Source: a bacterium (lineage in GTDB: Bacteria > Arandabacterota > Arandabacteria > Arandabacterales > Arandabacteraceae). Taken from it: DNA of 58,244 nucleotides. Below, one piece after another: positions 16,431 through 25,570 of this stretch (position 1 is its first letter; each line of letters opens with the position of its first letter). The notes under the pieces are model-generated. The model did no database searches and had not been told where the DNA came from. It worked only from the letters and a program-made list of their open reading frames with translations. The stretch spans positions 1 through 58,244 of the forward strand of contig JALGZP010000041.1 in NCBI GenBank assembly GCA_025774845.1, in the 5' to 3' direction. Made by a program: the position numbers and the translations under genes.

Positions 16431-17068
16431 CACACCCCCTTGCCCTCAAACCCGATGTACTCTTTCCAGGTAGTGCTCTCCAGGATACGTTGACGGCTGC
16501 ATCTCTCTGCGTTGACGATGCTCCTCATACTCGACACCGCCTGCTCGATTGTATCATTGGCCACCACGTAGGAGTATCTGGTTATATACTCCATCTCCCC
16601 GAGTGCATTATCAAGCCGCTGTCTTATCGCCTGTTCTTCCTCGCTCTTCCGGTTCCTGAGCCTGTCTTCAAGCACCCGGAAAGAAGGCGGGACCACGAAA
16701 ATCGAGACGCTGTTCGGATACGCATCCAGGATCTGCACCCCACCCTGAACATCTATATCAAGCAGTATACTGATCCCATCTGCGAGCTTCTGGTCGAGCC
16801 ATTTTCTCGGAGTCCCGTAGAGTTTGCCGTGAACAAGAGCCCATTCGGCCAGGCCCCCTTCCACCCGCATCTTTTCGAACTTCTGTTCTGATACGAAGAA
16901 GTAATCCGTACCGTCCTTCTCGATCGCTCTGGCCTGTCTGGTTGTCGCCGAGATCGAGAAGGCCAGCCTTTCATCGCCGTCCATCAGCCCGTGACAGAGC
17001 GTGGTCTTACCGACACCCGACGGTCCTGAGACGACTATCGGAAAAGAAATCCTATCGATACTACTCAT
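16430..17068 (-). CDS. gmk: guanylate kinase
   Basis: Phosphorylates GMP to GDP in the cytosol. The roughly 212-residue protein has the P-loop GPSGVGKTTL near the N-terminus, the GMP-binding segment SISATTRQARAIEKDGTDYF, YGTPRKWLDQ, ILLDIDVQGGVQI and RLRNRKSEEEQAIRQRL (lid). The internal ATG at 17068 follows a GGGAAG ribosome site and overlaps the end of remA; the ATG at 17080 lacks one. Part of the yicC-remA-gmk-rpoZ-coaBC block. Confidence 0.96.
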   Translation of the reverse strand: MSSIDRISFPIVVSGPSGVGKTTLCHGLMDGDERLAFSISATTRQARAIEKDGTDYFFVSEQKFEKMRVEGGLAEWALVHGKLYGTPRKWLDQKLADGISILLDIDVQGGVQILDAYPNSVSIFVVPPSFRVLEDRLRNRKSEEEQAIRQRLDNALGEMEYITRYSYVVANDTIEQAVSSMRSIVNAERCSRQRILESTTWKEYIGFEGKGV

Positions 17069-17321
17069 CGAACTTCCCATTTGCGTTTTCGAGCCGCTGC
17101 GTTATCGTCTCCGCCCCAATAGCCGAGAGCACTACATGGTCGCTGTCCATCACGATCAGCGAACGGGTCCTTCTCCCCTGGGTAGCGTCGACGAGTTTGC
17201 CTTTCTGTCTCGCCTGATCCTTCAGGCGTCTTATCGGTGAAGATCCAGGTGTGATTATGGCAACGATTTTGTCACTCGCGACAACGTTACCGAATCCTAT
17301 ACTGATAAGATGACCGTTCAA
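17061..17321 (-). CDS. remA: RemA-like protein (DUF370)
   Basis: An 86-residue DNA-binding protein of the DUF370 family. It shows the family pattern ISIGFGNVVASDKIVAII, SSPIRRLKDQARQKGKLVDA and RRTRSLIVMDSDHVVLSAI. In Bacillus, RemA forms an octameric ring that binds DNA and activates biofilm matrix genes; in other phyla its targets are unknown, but the gene is nearly always next to gmk and yicC, as here. The TTG start is supported by a GGAGGTGA ribosome site 7 nt upstream. The end overlaps the gmk start. Confidence 0.93.
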   Translation of the reverse strand: MNGHLISIGFGNVVASDKIVAIITPGSSPIRRLKDQARQKGKLVDATQGRRTRSLIVMDSDHVVLSAIGAETITQRLENANGKFDE

Positions 17322-17334
17322 ATCGTCACCTCCA

Positions 17335-18213
17335 TTACTCGATGTTCTGCACCTGCTCTCTGATCCGTTCGAGCTCTTCCTTGATGAGTACTACATCGGT
17401 CGATACATCTGCATCGCTTGCCTTCACACCCATTGTATTTGTCTCTCTGGCCATCTCTTGCAGAAGAAAATTGAGCTTCCTGCCTACGGCACCCCCTTCT
17501 GCCAGGTAGCTTTTGAAGTTGTCGCAGTGAACCTGATAGCGAACGCACTCCTCCGTGCAATCGGATCTATCGGTGAAAAGCACAATCTCCTGGGCGAGCA
17601 GCGCTTCACTGCATTCAGTCTGCTCTGTTATCTCAGCCAGCCGAGTCGCCAGCTTCTGCCGGACTTCCTCGATCCTCCGGGGAATCCGGCTCTGTATCTT
17701 CCCAAGGTAGGTCAGGGTACGGTCAATTCTCTCAGCCAGGTCCTGGGCAAGCGCACTGCCCTCTTTTGATTTCATTACCAGCAGTTCTTCAAGCGCGATT
17801 TCAAGTGCTTCCTCGACAAGTGGAAGAGCCTGTCCCGGCTCCAACTCGGCAACGTCTCGCTTGAGGAGATCCGGTAGCACGGTGAATGCCGGAAGATCAA
17901 TGTCTCCAGGCAGGTTGTATCTTTCCTTTACGGCCCGGAGAAGGCCGTAGTACCGGTCAGCCACCTCTTCATCCAGTGAGATCGTCTCGGCAAGCCCGCC
18001 GGCGTCCTCCCAGTTGATATTGACCAGGACTCTCCCTCTGGAGACCTGTTTATGAATCACCCTCTTGATATCGTTCTCAAGCGGTGCAAGAAATCTGGGG
18101 ATCTTCGGTGTGAGTTCGAGAAAGCGATTGTTGAACGTCCTTAATTCTGCAGTAACTCTCACCCCCTCTCTTTCTATCTCGCCGCGTCCATACCCTGTCA
18201 TACTCCTTATCAA
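17335..18213 (-). CDS. yicC: YicC family endoribonuclease-like protein
   Basis: A 292-residue protein of the YicC/YloC family, reported as an endoribonuclease acting on small RNAs in E. coli. The N-terminus IRSMTGYGRGE, the following TAELRTFNNRFLEL, and the C-terminal block RKLNFLLQEMARETNTMGVKA with a closing acidic helix (VLIKEELERIREQVQNIE) are diagnostic. The family N-terminus supports the TTG at 18213 rather than the ATG four codons later. It is the first gene of the 17-gene minus-strand train; the 212-bp divergent gap to rqcH should hold its promoter, which could not be placed with confidence. Confidence 0.94.
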   Translation of the reverse strand: MIRSMTGYGRGEIEREGVRVTAELRTFNNRFLELTPKIPRFLAPLENDIKRVIHKQVSRGRVLVNINWEDAGGLAETISLDEEVADRYYGLLRAVKERYNLPGDIDLPAFTVLPDLLKRDVAELEPGQALPLVEEALEIALEELLVMKSKEGSALAQDLAERIDRTLTYLGKIQSRIPRRIEEVRQKLATRLAEITEQTECSEALLAQEIVLFTDRSDCTEECVRYQVHCDNFKSYLAEGGAVGRKLNFLLQEMARETNTMGVKASDADVSTDVVLIKEELERIREQVQNIE

Positions 18214-18425
18214 CTTAAAGACCTCACAATGTGTTCGTTAAGCCGCTTTCCTACAAGGAGAGACCACGCGTCCGCCCCACCTACTCTAAATCAACCCACA
18301 TGAGGATAACTCCAAAGCTGGGTAGTGTCAATCAAATACCCCTGACTCCGCTATTTCAGTGGCTTCGAGGGCACAGCTGTTCCCTTTTGATTGCGTGATG
18401 TGGAATAGGGTTTTAGTATGGGAGC

Positions 18426-20135
18426 ATGCCAATCGGACTTGATGGACTGGGGATAGCGCTTCTCGTGCGCGAACTGAAGGACCTTCTCAAGGGACGGTTG
18501 ATTCAGAGCATCCGTTTGAGTGAAGACAATGTCCTCACCATCGCACTGGGCGAACCCGGTCCGCGATATCTCAGATTTCTGGTTGAGCCGCCATTTCCGC
18601 TTGTTGCGCTTGGCGGGGATCCGGGAATACGCAGACAGAAGCAGGGCCCCCCGGCCATGCCGCGGTTTGAGGACCCGCTCACAGACCAGCCGATATCGAC
18701 GGTTGAGCAGATCGATCTCGACAGAGTGATCAAGATGACAGTGGGTGATCGGCAAGACGAGCAGTTCCATCTCTATTTCGAGCTAATACCACCCCATCCC
18801 AACCTCTTTCTCACCGGTGCCGACGGCACGATCAAGGCGACCCTGTTCAAGGCCGGTACCCAGACACGCAAGCGAATACTAACCCGCGGCAAGCAATATA
18901 CGCCGCCGTTGCCACAAGATAAGGCCGATCCCTTTAAGGTCGGGATGGAAGACCTCGAGTCGCTTCCCTGGCGCGAGGATGATGAGGTGCTGAGTAAGAG
19001 CTTTCACGGAATAGGCCCTTTTCTATCGAAGGAAATTGTAAGCCGGGCCGGGCACTCCGGCTCTCTCGGAAACGCCTTCCGTGAAGTGATCGAAGCTCAC
19101 CGGAAGGGAGAGATCAAACCTGCGGTCTCCACCGTTAGCCCGGAGGTCACCAGGACACCACCCTGGATCGGCGCTACCTGGTACGAATCGTGCGCCCCAT
19201 GGGTAGGCAAGCAGGCCCCGGTGTCATCGCTAAATGAGGCCGTCAGTAGAGCTATCAATGAGTTCACCGTTACATCCGCACTGGAGAGGGGAAGGGCCGT
19301 TGTTGCCAGAAGCGTTGCGAGAGATATCAAGAAGTGGAGAAAGGCGGAAAAAGAGGCAGAGAAGGCGGAAACGGACAAAGAGACAGGAGACCGGTTAAGA
19401 AAGTTCGGCGAGATAATAGTCGCCAACCTCAAGTCGATAAAGAAGGGCCTGACCGAAGTTCGTCTACCCGACATCTTTTCCGAGGAGGGAGAGGATATCA
19501 CGATTCCTCTCAAACCCCATCTCAGCCCGCATGCCAACGCCGAGGCGTACTTCAAGAAGTCACGAAAGGCGTTGAGACGCGCCAATCTCGCGCACGGAAG
19601 CCTCACCGCAGCACGGACTGAACTTAAGAGGCTGCGCGCTCTCCTGAAAGAACTCACATCGGAGGAGATCGCAGAGAAACGCATCGAGGAGATGAAGAAA
19701 ATGTTCGCAAGCGGCGGACCTGCCGGCAAACCGGCCGGCCCCGTCGATGAAAAGGCGGAAAGACTCGGTATAAAACCGAGACGCTATGTCGTCACAGATG
19801 GCTGGGCAGTCCTGGTCGGGCGCTCAGCAAAGGAGAATGACATACTGACACACAGGTACGCCACGCCGGGTGATCTGTGGTTTCATGCAGGACAGGCCCA
19901 GGGCTCACACGTTGTGCTCAAGAGGGGACGAAAGAAAACGCAGGTTTCCAAACAAGCGATAAGCGAGGCCGCTGCTATCGCCGCGCATTTCAGCAAGGCA
20001 AGAACATCAAAGCACGTTCCCGTCTCCTACACTGAGAAGAGATATGTAAAGAAAGTACGGAAAGGCGCGCCGGGGCTATGCATAATGCTCCGGGAGAAAG
20101 TCGTCTTCGTTGAACCCGCTCTTCCCAAACGCTAA
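18426..20135 (+). CDS. rqcH: NFACT family ribosome quality control protein
   Basis: A 569-residue homologue of RqcH/Rqc2, which binds the 50S subunit carrying a stalled nascent chain and adds alanine tails that mark it for decay. The NFACT-N part starts GLDGLGIALLVREL and includes the DLDRVIKM segment whose Asp-Arg pair is needed for tailing in Bacillus. A helical coiled-coil middle (about residues 290-420) and PHANAEAYFKKSRKALRRA follow. The NFACT-R part carries DLWFHAGQAQGSHVVLKRG and YTEKRYVKKVRKGAPG. Older annotations call it fibronectin-binding. It stands alone on the plus strand, and its stop codon overlaps the stop of the convergent formyltransferase gene. Confidence 0.92.
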   Translation: MPIGLDGLGIALLVRELKDLLKGRLIQSIRLSEDNVLTIALGEPGPRYLRFLVEPPFPLVALGGDPGIRRQKQGPPAMPRFEDPLTDQPISTVEQIDLDRVIKMTVGDRQDEQFHLYFELIPPHPNLFLTGADGTIKATLFKAGTQTRKRILTRGKQYTPPLPQDKADPFKVGMEDLESLPWREDDEVLSKSFHGIGPFLSKEIVSRAGHSGSLGNAFREVIEAHRKGEIKPAVSTVSPEVTRTPPWIGATWYESCAPWVGKQAPVSSLNEAVSRAINEFTVTSALERGRAVVARSVARDIKKWRKAEKEAEKAETDKETGDRLRKFGEIIVANLKSIKKGLTEVRLPDIFSEEGEDITIPLKPHLSPHANAEAYFKKSRKALRRANLAHGSLTAARTELKRLRALLKELTSEEIAEKRIEEMKKMFASGGPAGKPAGPVDEKAERLGIKPRRYVVTDGWAVLVGRSAKENDILTHRYATPGDLWFHAGQAQGSHVVLKRGRKKTQVSKQAISEAAAIAAHFSKARTSKHVPVSYTEKRYVKKVRKGAPGLCIMLREKVVFVEPALPKR

Positions 20136-20896
20136 AAGAACTTCTTGCCGAGGCGTTTGAACTCCTGGACGTCTTCCGGGGTTGGAAACGAATAGTAGGT
20201 CTTGTCCTCATCCCTGTTTTCGATGAGCTCGTAGCCGCCGGCATGAATCAAGTCAACTGCTTCTATTATGGCGTCCATACCGATACGTTTGGTGTGCCTT
20301 ATCAGCTCATCCAGGGTCCTGTTTCCGATTGCCAGGCGTTTCTGGACAAGTATAGGTCCGCTGTCGATCCCCTCATCGATGAAGAAGACCGACACGCCGG
20401 TCTCCTTCTCGTTGTTCTTCATCACCCAGAATGTGGGCATCAGTCCCCTGTACCTGGGCAGAAGCGCCGTATGGAGATTGAGACAGCCTTTCGGTGCAAG
20501 TTCGATCAGGGGTTTCTTGAAAATAACATTTGCCTGGATCGAGATGAGGAGATCAGGCTCATGCACTCGGAGCAATCTGAGGCTGCTTTTACTGTTGATA
20601 CTTTTCCCGATTTTGATTACCGGAATACCGTATTTCTTGAGAACCGATGCGACTCGTCCTCCGGAATCGAGTTTGCTCAACATGAACTTCCAGGCATACC
20701 TCACAAAGAAACCGGCACCGAAGGTCTTGTAGGTATGCGCCATCTTCTGAAGTGTTGTCTCCTTCTTCCCGAAGGGTGATGCTCCGAGAACGACGCATCC
20801 ACAGATCAGCGAATGCTGCGGGAGATGGGTGATCAGGTAGTCGATATTCTCAGCAAGATAGAACGGGCTGTCCTGGGTTATTATCAATATCCTCAT
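20132..20896 (-). CDS. formyltransferase family protein
   Basis: A 254-residue protein with the formyl transferase (GART/Fmt) fold. The catalytic triad region is visible: Asn and His in GCLNLHTALLPRYRGLMP and Asp in FFIDEGIDSGPILVQ. The N-terminal 100 residues lack the usual folate-enzyme start of Fmt, and the oligonucleotide-binding C-domain of methionyl-tRNA formyltransferase is missing. An N-formyltransferase acting on an amino sugar of a surface glycan is therefore more likely, which fits its coupling (ATGA overlap) to the upstream glycosyltransferase. The substrate is not known. Confidence 0.8.
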   Translation of the reverse strand: MRILIITQDSPFYLAENIDYLITHLPQHSLICGCVVLGASPFGKKETTLQKMAHTYKTFGAGFFVRYAWKFMLSKLDSGGRVASVLKKYGIPVIKIGKSINSKSSLRLLRVHEPDLLISIQANVIFKKPLIELAPKGCLNLHTALLPRYRGLMPTFWVMKNNEKETGVSVFFIDEGIDSGPILVQKRLAIGNRTLDELIRHTKRIGMDAIIEAVDLIHAGGYELIENRDEDKTYYSFPTPEDVQEFKRLGKKFF

Positions 20897-22008
20897 GTTG
20901 CCGTTCCGTACACATCGATGACTGCCGAGAGCATCTTCTCCTTCGAGAACTCCCTCGTAGTCCGGTCGAAACCCTCACGAGCGAACCTGTTATAGAGATC
21001 TCTGTCCGAGCAGATTCGCTCTATAGCCTTGGCCAAAGCCGTGGGGTCTTTCGGTTCCACTACAAGCCCGGTCTTACCGTTCAAGTTGGCCCATGTCACA
21101 CCCGACCCCTTTATGTTGGTCGATACAACAGGCTTCTTAAAAAGCATCGCCTCGAGTTGAACGATACCGAATCCCTCGTTCCTTGAGATCGAACTCAGAC
21201 AGAAGAGATCACAGGCCTCGTAGTATGATCCCAGATCTTCGTGGTCTATCCTGCCGAGTAGAAAGACCTTGTCACCAAGCCCCTCACGCTGAATCTGTAC
21301 GGCAAGATCCGCCTCCATAGGGCCGGTCCCACCAATCAGAACTACATATTGATCGCTGAGCAGCCGGGCGGCCCGGACGAGGTACTGATATCCCTTATAC
21401 TGGCTCAGTCTTCCAACGGTGAATACAATCCGGCGGTCGCCGTAACGCTTCCGTATCTCAGATGCAGTCTGATCGGAGACAAAGAAAGAGCTCTTATCGA
21501 CCCCGATCGGAGCAACGTGACACTTGTCCCTGTGCCGCGCAAGGAATGGAGAACCGACTATATAGTTCGGCGACGTCGTGATTATCGCATCGGCGCGCCG
21601 GGTCAACCAGGTCTGAAATGGAAGAAACAGCTTCAACAGGAACCGCTGTCGTACGATATCGTTGTGCCAGTGGAGTATAACCCTCGAGCGCGGTCGCGCC
21701 ATGAACAGCGCGAGGGTAGCAGTGGGATCAGGTACGTGGACATGTATGATATCGTAATCGCCCTGCCTTTCTTTGAGTTTGAAGGCCATCTGCGGGCTTA
21801 TCGATGTCGCGGCGTATGTCCCATAAGAACGCGTTCTCGTCACACGGTACTTGCCGACTGTCTCCTCGACGTACTTGTTCTCCCTGTTGGAACACAGCAC
21901 ATCACAACGGATGCCTCTCTCATTGAGCCCCTCGGTGATATCGAACATCACCCGTTCGACACCTCCGATGGCAGGAGGGTAGAACTTACCGAACTGAAGT
22001 ACTCTCAT
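20893..22008 (-). CDS. glycosyltransferase family 4 protein
   Basis: A 371-residue GT-B glycosyltransferase. The N-terminal acceptor domain opens with FGKFYPPAIGGVERVMFD; the donor domain has VGRLSQYKGYQYLVRAARLL, VLIGGTGPMEADL and the EX7E motif in SRNEGFGIVQLEAMLFKKP. It is a retaining enzyme by family, probably using a nucleotide sugar to extend a cell-surface glycan. It lies 32 bp downstream of pyk and overlaps the formyltransferase gene, making a likely three-gene unit. Confidence 0.9.
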   Translation of the reverse strand: MRVLQFGKFYPPAIGGVERVMFDITEGLNERGIRCDVLCSNRENKYVEETVGKYRVTRTRSYGTYAATSISPQMAFKLKERQGDYDIIHVHVPDPTATLALFMARPRSRVILHWHNDIVRQRFLLKLFLPFQTWLTRRADAIITTSPNYIVGSPFLARHRDKCHVAPIGVDKSSFFVSDQTASEIRKRYGDRRIVFTVGRLSQYKGYQYLVRAARLLSDQYVVLIGGTGPMEADLAVQIQREGLGDKVFLLGRIDHEDLGSYYEACDLFCLSSISRNEGFGIVQLEAMLFKKPVVSTNIKGSGVTWANLNGKTGLVVEPKDPTALAKAIERICSDRDLYNRFAREGFDRTTREFSKEKMLSAVIDVYGTAT

Positions 22009-22040
22009 AGCAACATCCCAATCCGACCCAAGGCAGGTAT

Positions 22041-23459
22041 TTACACTTCTTCAAGTTTAAGCAGATTCGTCTTGCCGGTTATCCAGGGCGGCACACCGGC
22101 CGTGACAACTACGAGATCGCCCTTCCTGACGATCCCCAGACCCCTTGCTGCGGCAATTGCCAACCGAATCATCTCGTCGGTGCTCTTGGCCTGTCTTATC
22201 TCCTCACAGATCACTCCGTGGGACAGCGCCAGTTTCATCCGTGTCTCTTTTGATGGGGTGACGGCCAATATAGGTACATCCGGTCTGAACTTGGCTACCC
22301 TGAGGGCCGTGCTGCCGCTTATCGTCGACGTTATTATCGCAGTGGCACCCAACCTCTCCGCCGCACCTGCAGCAAGATAGGCGATGTTCTCGTCTTTCCC
22401 GGGTCCGGGCTCAAAGGGCTCTCGTGTCCTTATCCATTCTTCCCTCTGAGCCTTTTCGGTTCGCCCTGCAATTGAAGCCATTGTCCTTACGGCTTCCACC
22501 GGGAACTCACCGATTGCAGTTTCCCCACTCAGCATAACCGCGTCCGTACCATCCAGCACAGCATTTGCAACATCACTTGCCTCCGCTCTGGTGGGTTGTG
22601 CATTCGTCATCATGGATTCGAGCATCTGGGTTGCCGTGATGACCGGCTTCGCCATGCGGTTGGATTTCTCAATCAGGAGCTTCTGGACTATGGGTAGCCT
22701 GCTGATCGAGACCTCGGAGGCAAGATCACCCCTGGCAACGAGGATGCCATCGGAGCTTTCGATAATCTCATCGATTGCTTTGACGGCCTCATTCGTCTCA
22801 ATCTTGGCGATGATACCAATGCCCGCCTTGCCTATCCTCTTACGGAGATTGACCACGTCAGATGCCGCCCGCACGAACGAGAGCGCGACGAAATCAACAC
22901 CCTTCGATATCCCGAACCTGAGATCCCCCATGTCCTTCGCAGTCAACGCGGGGAAGCCCGAGATGGACTCCGGGAAGCTGATCCCCTTTCCAGGCCGGAC
23001 GGTACCTCCCTTAACGACCCTACACCCGATCTTTCCCCCGGCCACGGATTTCACTCTGAGGCTTATTCCGAGATCACCGATCGTGATCCGGTGACCGACT
23101 TTGACACAGCCGAACGAATACCGTGGCGAGACCGGGATATCGGTTCCTGCCCCGGCCCCCGGCCCGAGAGTGACAGTCGTTCCCCGCTTAATGACAAGGT
23201 ACTCGCCCTGTATCTTCCCCACCCTGAACCGCGGACCCTGGAGATCCTGAATGATCGGAATGGGACCACCCCTGCTAGTGCGAACAGCACGGATGTTTCG
23301 AATCAATGCCTCATGGGTCGCATGGTCCCCGTGGGAGAAATTGAGGCGAATCACATCCACGCCGGCCCGGATCAGTGAACGAATGATCCTCCGGGACGAC
23401 GAGGCTGGCCCAAGCGTAGCAACTATCTTGGTTTGTCTGGGTGATGAACGTGCCACCAT
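22041..23459 (-). CDS. pyk: pyruvate kinase
   Basis: Final ATP-forming step of glycolysis (phosphoenolpyruvate to pyruvate). The 472-residue protein has the start RQTKIVATLGPAS, VIRLNFSHGDHATHEALI, the B-domain, DFVALSFVRAASDVVNLR, the active-site IIAKIETNEAVKAIDEII, GILVARGDLASEV and the signature TDAVMLSGETAIGEFPVEAV. The C-domain includes SGSTALRVAKFRPDVPILAVTP. The ribosome site is AAAGGA. A small inverted repeat (CTACGG/CCGTAG, 23476-23492) lies in its leader, and a paired repeat element lies further upstream. Confidence 0.96.
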   Translation of the reverse strand: MVARSSPRQTKIVATLGPASSSRRIIRSLIRAGVDVIRLNFSHGDHATHEALIRNIRAVRTSRGGPIPIIQDLQGPRFRVGKIQGEYLVIKRGTTVTLGPGAGAGTDIPVSPRYSFGCVKVGHRITIGDLGISLRVKSVAGGKIGCRVVKGGTVRPGKGISFPESISGFPALTAKDMGDLRFGISKGVDFVALSFVRAASDVVNLRKRIGKAGIGIIAKIETNEAVKAIDEIIESSDGILVARGDLASEVSISRLPIVQKLLIEKSNRMAKPVITATQMLESMMTNAQPTRAEASDVANAVLDGTDAVMLSGETAIGEFPVEAVRTMASIAGRTEKAQREEWIRTREPFEPGPGKDENIAYLAAGAAERLGATAIITSTISGSTALRVAKFRPDVPILAVTPSKETRMKLALSHGVICEEIRQAKSTDEMIRLAIAAARGLGIVRKGDLVVVTAGVPPWITGKTNLLKLEEV

Positions 23460-23540
23460 ATCCAGTCCTTTCCCTCTACGGCACTACCGTAGCACGTCCT
23501 TCTTCTCGTTGGCAACCGTTCTCCCACCCAAGAAAATCCC

Positions 23541-23613
23541 GTACCAGCTTACAAATTATCAGCCCTCCTGTGGTAATTTGTAAGCTGGTACCGAATTATC
23601 GGTACCGAATTAT
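23541..23613. repeat. REPIN-like element: two inverted arms plus a tandem extra end
   Basis: GTACCAGCTTACAAATTA (23541-23558) and its exact reverse complement (23574-23591) form a perfect 18-bp inverted repeat around a 15-nt loop. The right arm runs on into GGTACCGAATTAT (23588-23600), which is then repeated directly (23601-23613). It lies in the 220-bp divergent gap between pyk and the DUF2207 gene and could form a long hairpin in the RNA or single-stranded DNA. Confidence 0.85.
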
Positions 23614-23679
23614 TATCGTTCATTGAATATTCTGGATACTGCAATCGTATATGCTATGGTAATGAAGAAAGGAGCACCT

Positions 23680-25524
23680 GTGACTGGTAAGACTATATTC
23701 TCACAAATCCTACTGGCTCTTCTGGTTGCCGTAGTTGCGATCTACGGTCTTTTCTGTTCAGCCACCGTCGCCAAGTCCTATCGCATTACACAGGTGGACA
23801 TCGATGCAAGTCTCATGCTGGACGGAAGCATGGATGTAAGGGAGTTACGAACCTATAGATTCAACGACTCCTTCACCTTCGCCTACCGTGACATCCTGCT
23901 GGACGGACCTGTCACGTTTGACGACTTCGAGGTTCTCGAGGGCGGCCGATCCTATCGTCTCACAGGATCCGAAGAACCCGGTACGTTCAGTGTCTCAAGA
24001 TCCGCGGGGCAGGTCAGGGTAACCTGGTATTACCGTGCAACCGACGAGTCCCGAACCTTCGAGTTTCGCTACCGTGCCCGGAACGTGATCGCGCGGCACG
24101 AGGACGCCGGCGTATTCTATTACAAGTTCCTCGGAGAAGACTGGAACATACCACAGCAGAATATCAGTCTTAGTATCACACCTCCGGTACCGCTCGAATC
24201 AGAGGATATCAACGAGTGGCTTCACGGGCCGCTCTGGGCCGAGTCTGAGATCACCGGGGATGGAAGGATCCTGGCCCGGTGCCGGCACCTGCCGGCACAC
24301 ACCTACTTGGAAGTGCGCGCACTTTACCCGCCGGATGTTTTCCCTGAAGCCCCGCCGGCAGCCGGAAGCGTACGCCGGGAGATCGAAGCCGAAGAAGCCG
24401 CATGGGCCCGGGAGGCAAACCGCCTGCGTGAGACGGCTATCCGGGACTTCGCCGCCCGGGAGAAGAGAGTAAAAATCGGCAGGAACTTCGCGATCGGTAT
24501 CGGTCTCGCAGGCCTGCTGGTTGCATGGTGGATGTTTAAGAAGTACCGCCGGAAGCCGGTGCTACCACGCTCCCTTGAAATGACTTCTGAGATTCCGGAG
24601 AAACTCCCCCCCGCACTGGTCGCTTACCTCTTGAACAGCCGGCAGGTCACCGGCGCGGCACTTATCGGAACCATGCTGAACTTGGCCCGCCGTGGGTTTC
24701 TTGCACTGCGTGAGGAACGTGTGGAGAAGCGGAGCATCTGGGGCGGGACCAAGAAGAAGCCTGAGTACCACTGGGATCTCAATCGTGCCTATTGGAGCCA
24801 GCACAGTTCGGATTTGCTTGACCATGAAAGCACGCTCCTTGAGTTCATCTTTGACGATATGGGCGAGGGTGCCGACTCGATTTCGATAGATACTATCAAG
24901 AAGAAGCGAAGCAGATTTATCAAGTTCTTCCGAGACTGGAAGAAGGGTGTCGAGGAGTCGGGAAGACAGAAGGAATGGTTTGACACGGTGAGTATCCGCG
25001 GGATGTATTACTCGCTTACACTCGGCATCGTGATGCTCATCCTGGGCGCGGTTTCCGCTCTTCTGATAGGGATATGGGCCCTGGTCCTCGCCGGTGCGGG
25101 TATCGTTGTATTGGTTCTCTCATTCTTCATACCCCACCGCACAGCTGAGGGAGAAACCAAAGCAAGACATTGGAAAGCGGTCCGGAAGTACCTGAAGACT
25201 TATGAGTTCGGCACGGCGGACCGCCGGGATCTGCTGGCCCAGGTCTCAGATTATCTCGTTTACGGAGTTGTACTCGGACTCTCGACCAAATTCTACGAGA
25301 AGATGGCTGCCAGTGTACCCGAGGGTGAGCACGCCGCTTACTTCCCGTGGTATGTGGGTCACGGCCGGTCGGCCGGGAGCTTTTCACCCGCGTCTTTCGG
25401 CGCCGCTTTCTCGTCAATGGTCGCAACTACAACCTCCGCAATGAGTACAGCAGCCGGTACCGGTGGCGGTGCCTCTGCAGGTGGTGGAGGGGGCGCAGGC
25501 GGAGGGGGCGGCGGCGCGGGATAG
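23680..25524 (+). CDS. DUF2207 family membrane protein
   Basis: About 614 residues. It has a signal or anchor helix at the N-terminus (FSQILLALLVAVVAIYGL), a beta-rich extracytoplasmic DUF2207 domain (about residues 30-230), a helical linker, a membrane helix (GIGLAGLLVAWWMF), a cytosolic winged-helix-like part (PPALVAYLLNSRQVTGAALI, then ARRGFLALREE) and two close membrane helices (YSLTLGIVMLILGAVSALLI and the next 20 residues). The tail is Ser/Ala-rich and ends in a Gly run. The function of the family is not known. The GTG at 23680 is chosen: AAAGGAG (23668-23674) sits 5 nt upstream, whereas the TTG at 23623 and ATGs at 23656 and 23662 have none. It heads a plus-strand group with the arginase-family gene and aqpZ. 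Confidence 0.88.
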   Translation: MTGKTIFSQILLALLVAVVAIYGLFCSATVAKSYRITQVDIDASLMLDGSMDVRELRTYRFNDSFTFAYRDILLDGPVTFDDFEVLEGGRSYRLTGSEEPGTFSVSRSAGQVRVTWYYRATDESRTFEFRYRARNVIARHEDAGVFYYKFLGEDWNIPQQNISLSITPPVPLESEDINEWLHGPLWAESEITGDGRILARCRHLPAHTYLEVRALYPPDVFPEAPPAAGSVRREIEAEEAAWAREANRLRETAIRDFAAREKRVKIGRNFAIGIGLAGLLVAWWMFKKYRRKPVLPRSLEMTSEIPEKLPPALVAYLLNSRQVTGAALIGTMLNLARRGFLALREERVEKRSIWGGTKKKPEYHWDLNRAYWSQHSSDLLDHESTLLEFIFDDMGEGADSISIDTIKKKRSRFIKFFRDWKKGVEESGRQKEWFDTVSIRGMYYSLTLGIVMLILGAVSALLIGIWALVLAGAGIVVLVLSFFIPHRTAEGETKARHWKAVRKYLKTYEFGTADRRDLLAQVSDYLVYGVVLGLSTKFYEKMAASVPEGEHAAYFPWYVGHGRSAGSFSPASFGAAFSSMVATTTSAMSTAAGTGGGASAGGGGGAGGGGGGAG

Positions 25525-25570
25525 GAAAATGACAGGCCCGGCCCGGTTACCGCCGGAGGTTGGGTGTGAA

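Noticed and set aside
20132-20896. Methionyl-tRNA formyltransferase (fmt)
   Set aside because: The catalytic core is shared, but the C-terminal domain is absent, the N-terminus differs, and the gene is coupled to a glycosyltransferase.
25430-25523. Gly-rich tail of the DUF2207 protein as a frameshift artefact
   Set aside because: The tail stays in frame, follows a Ser/Ala-rich linker, and low-complexity Gly tails are common in this family; nothing suggests an error.
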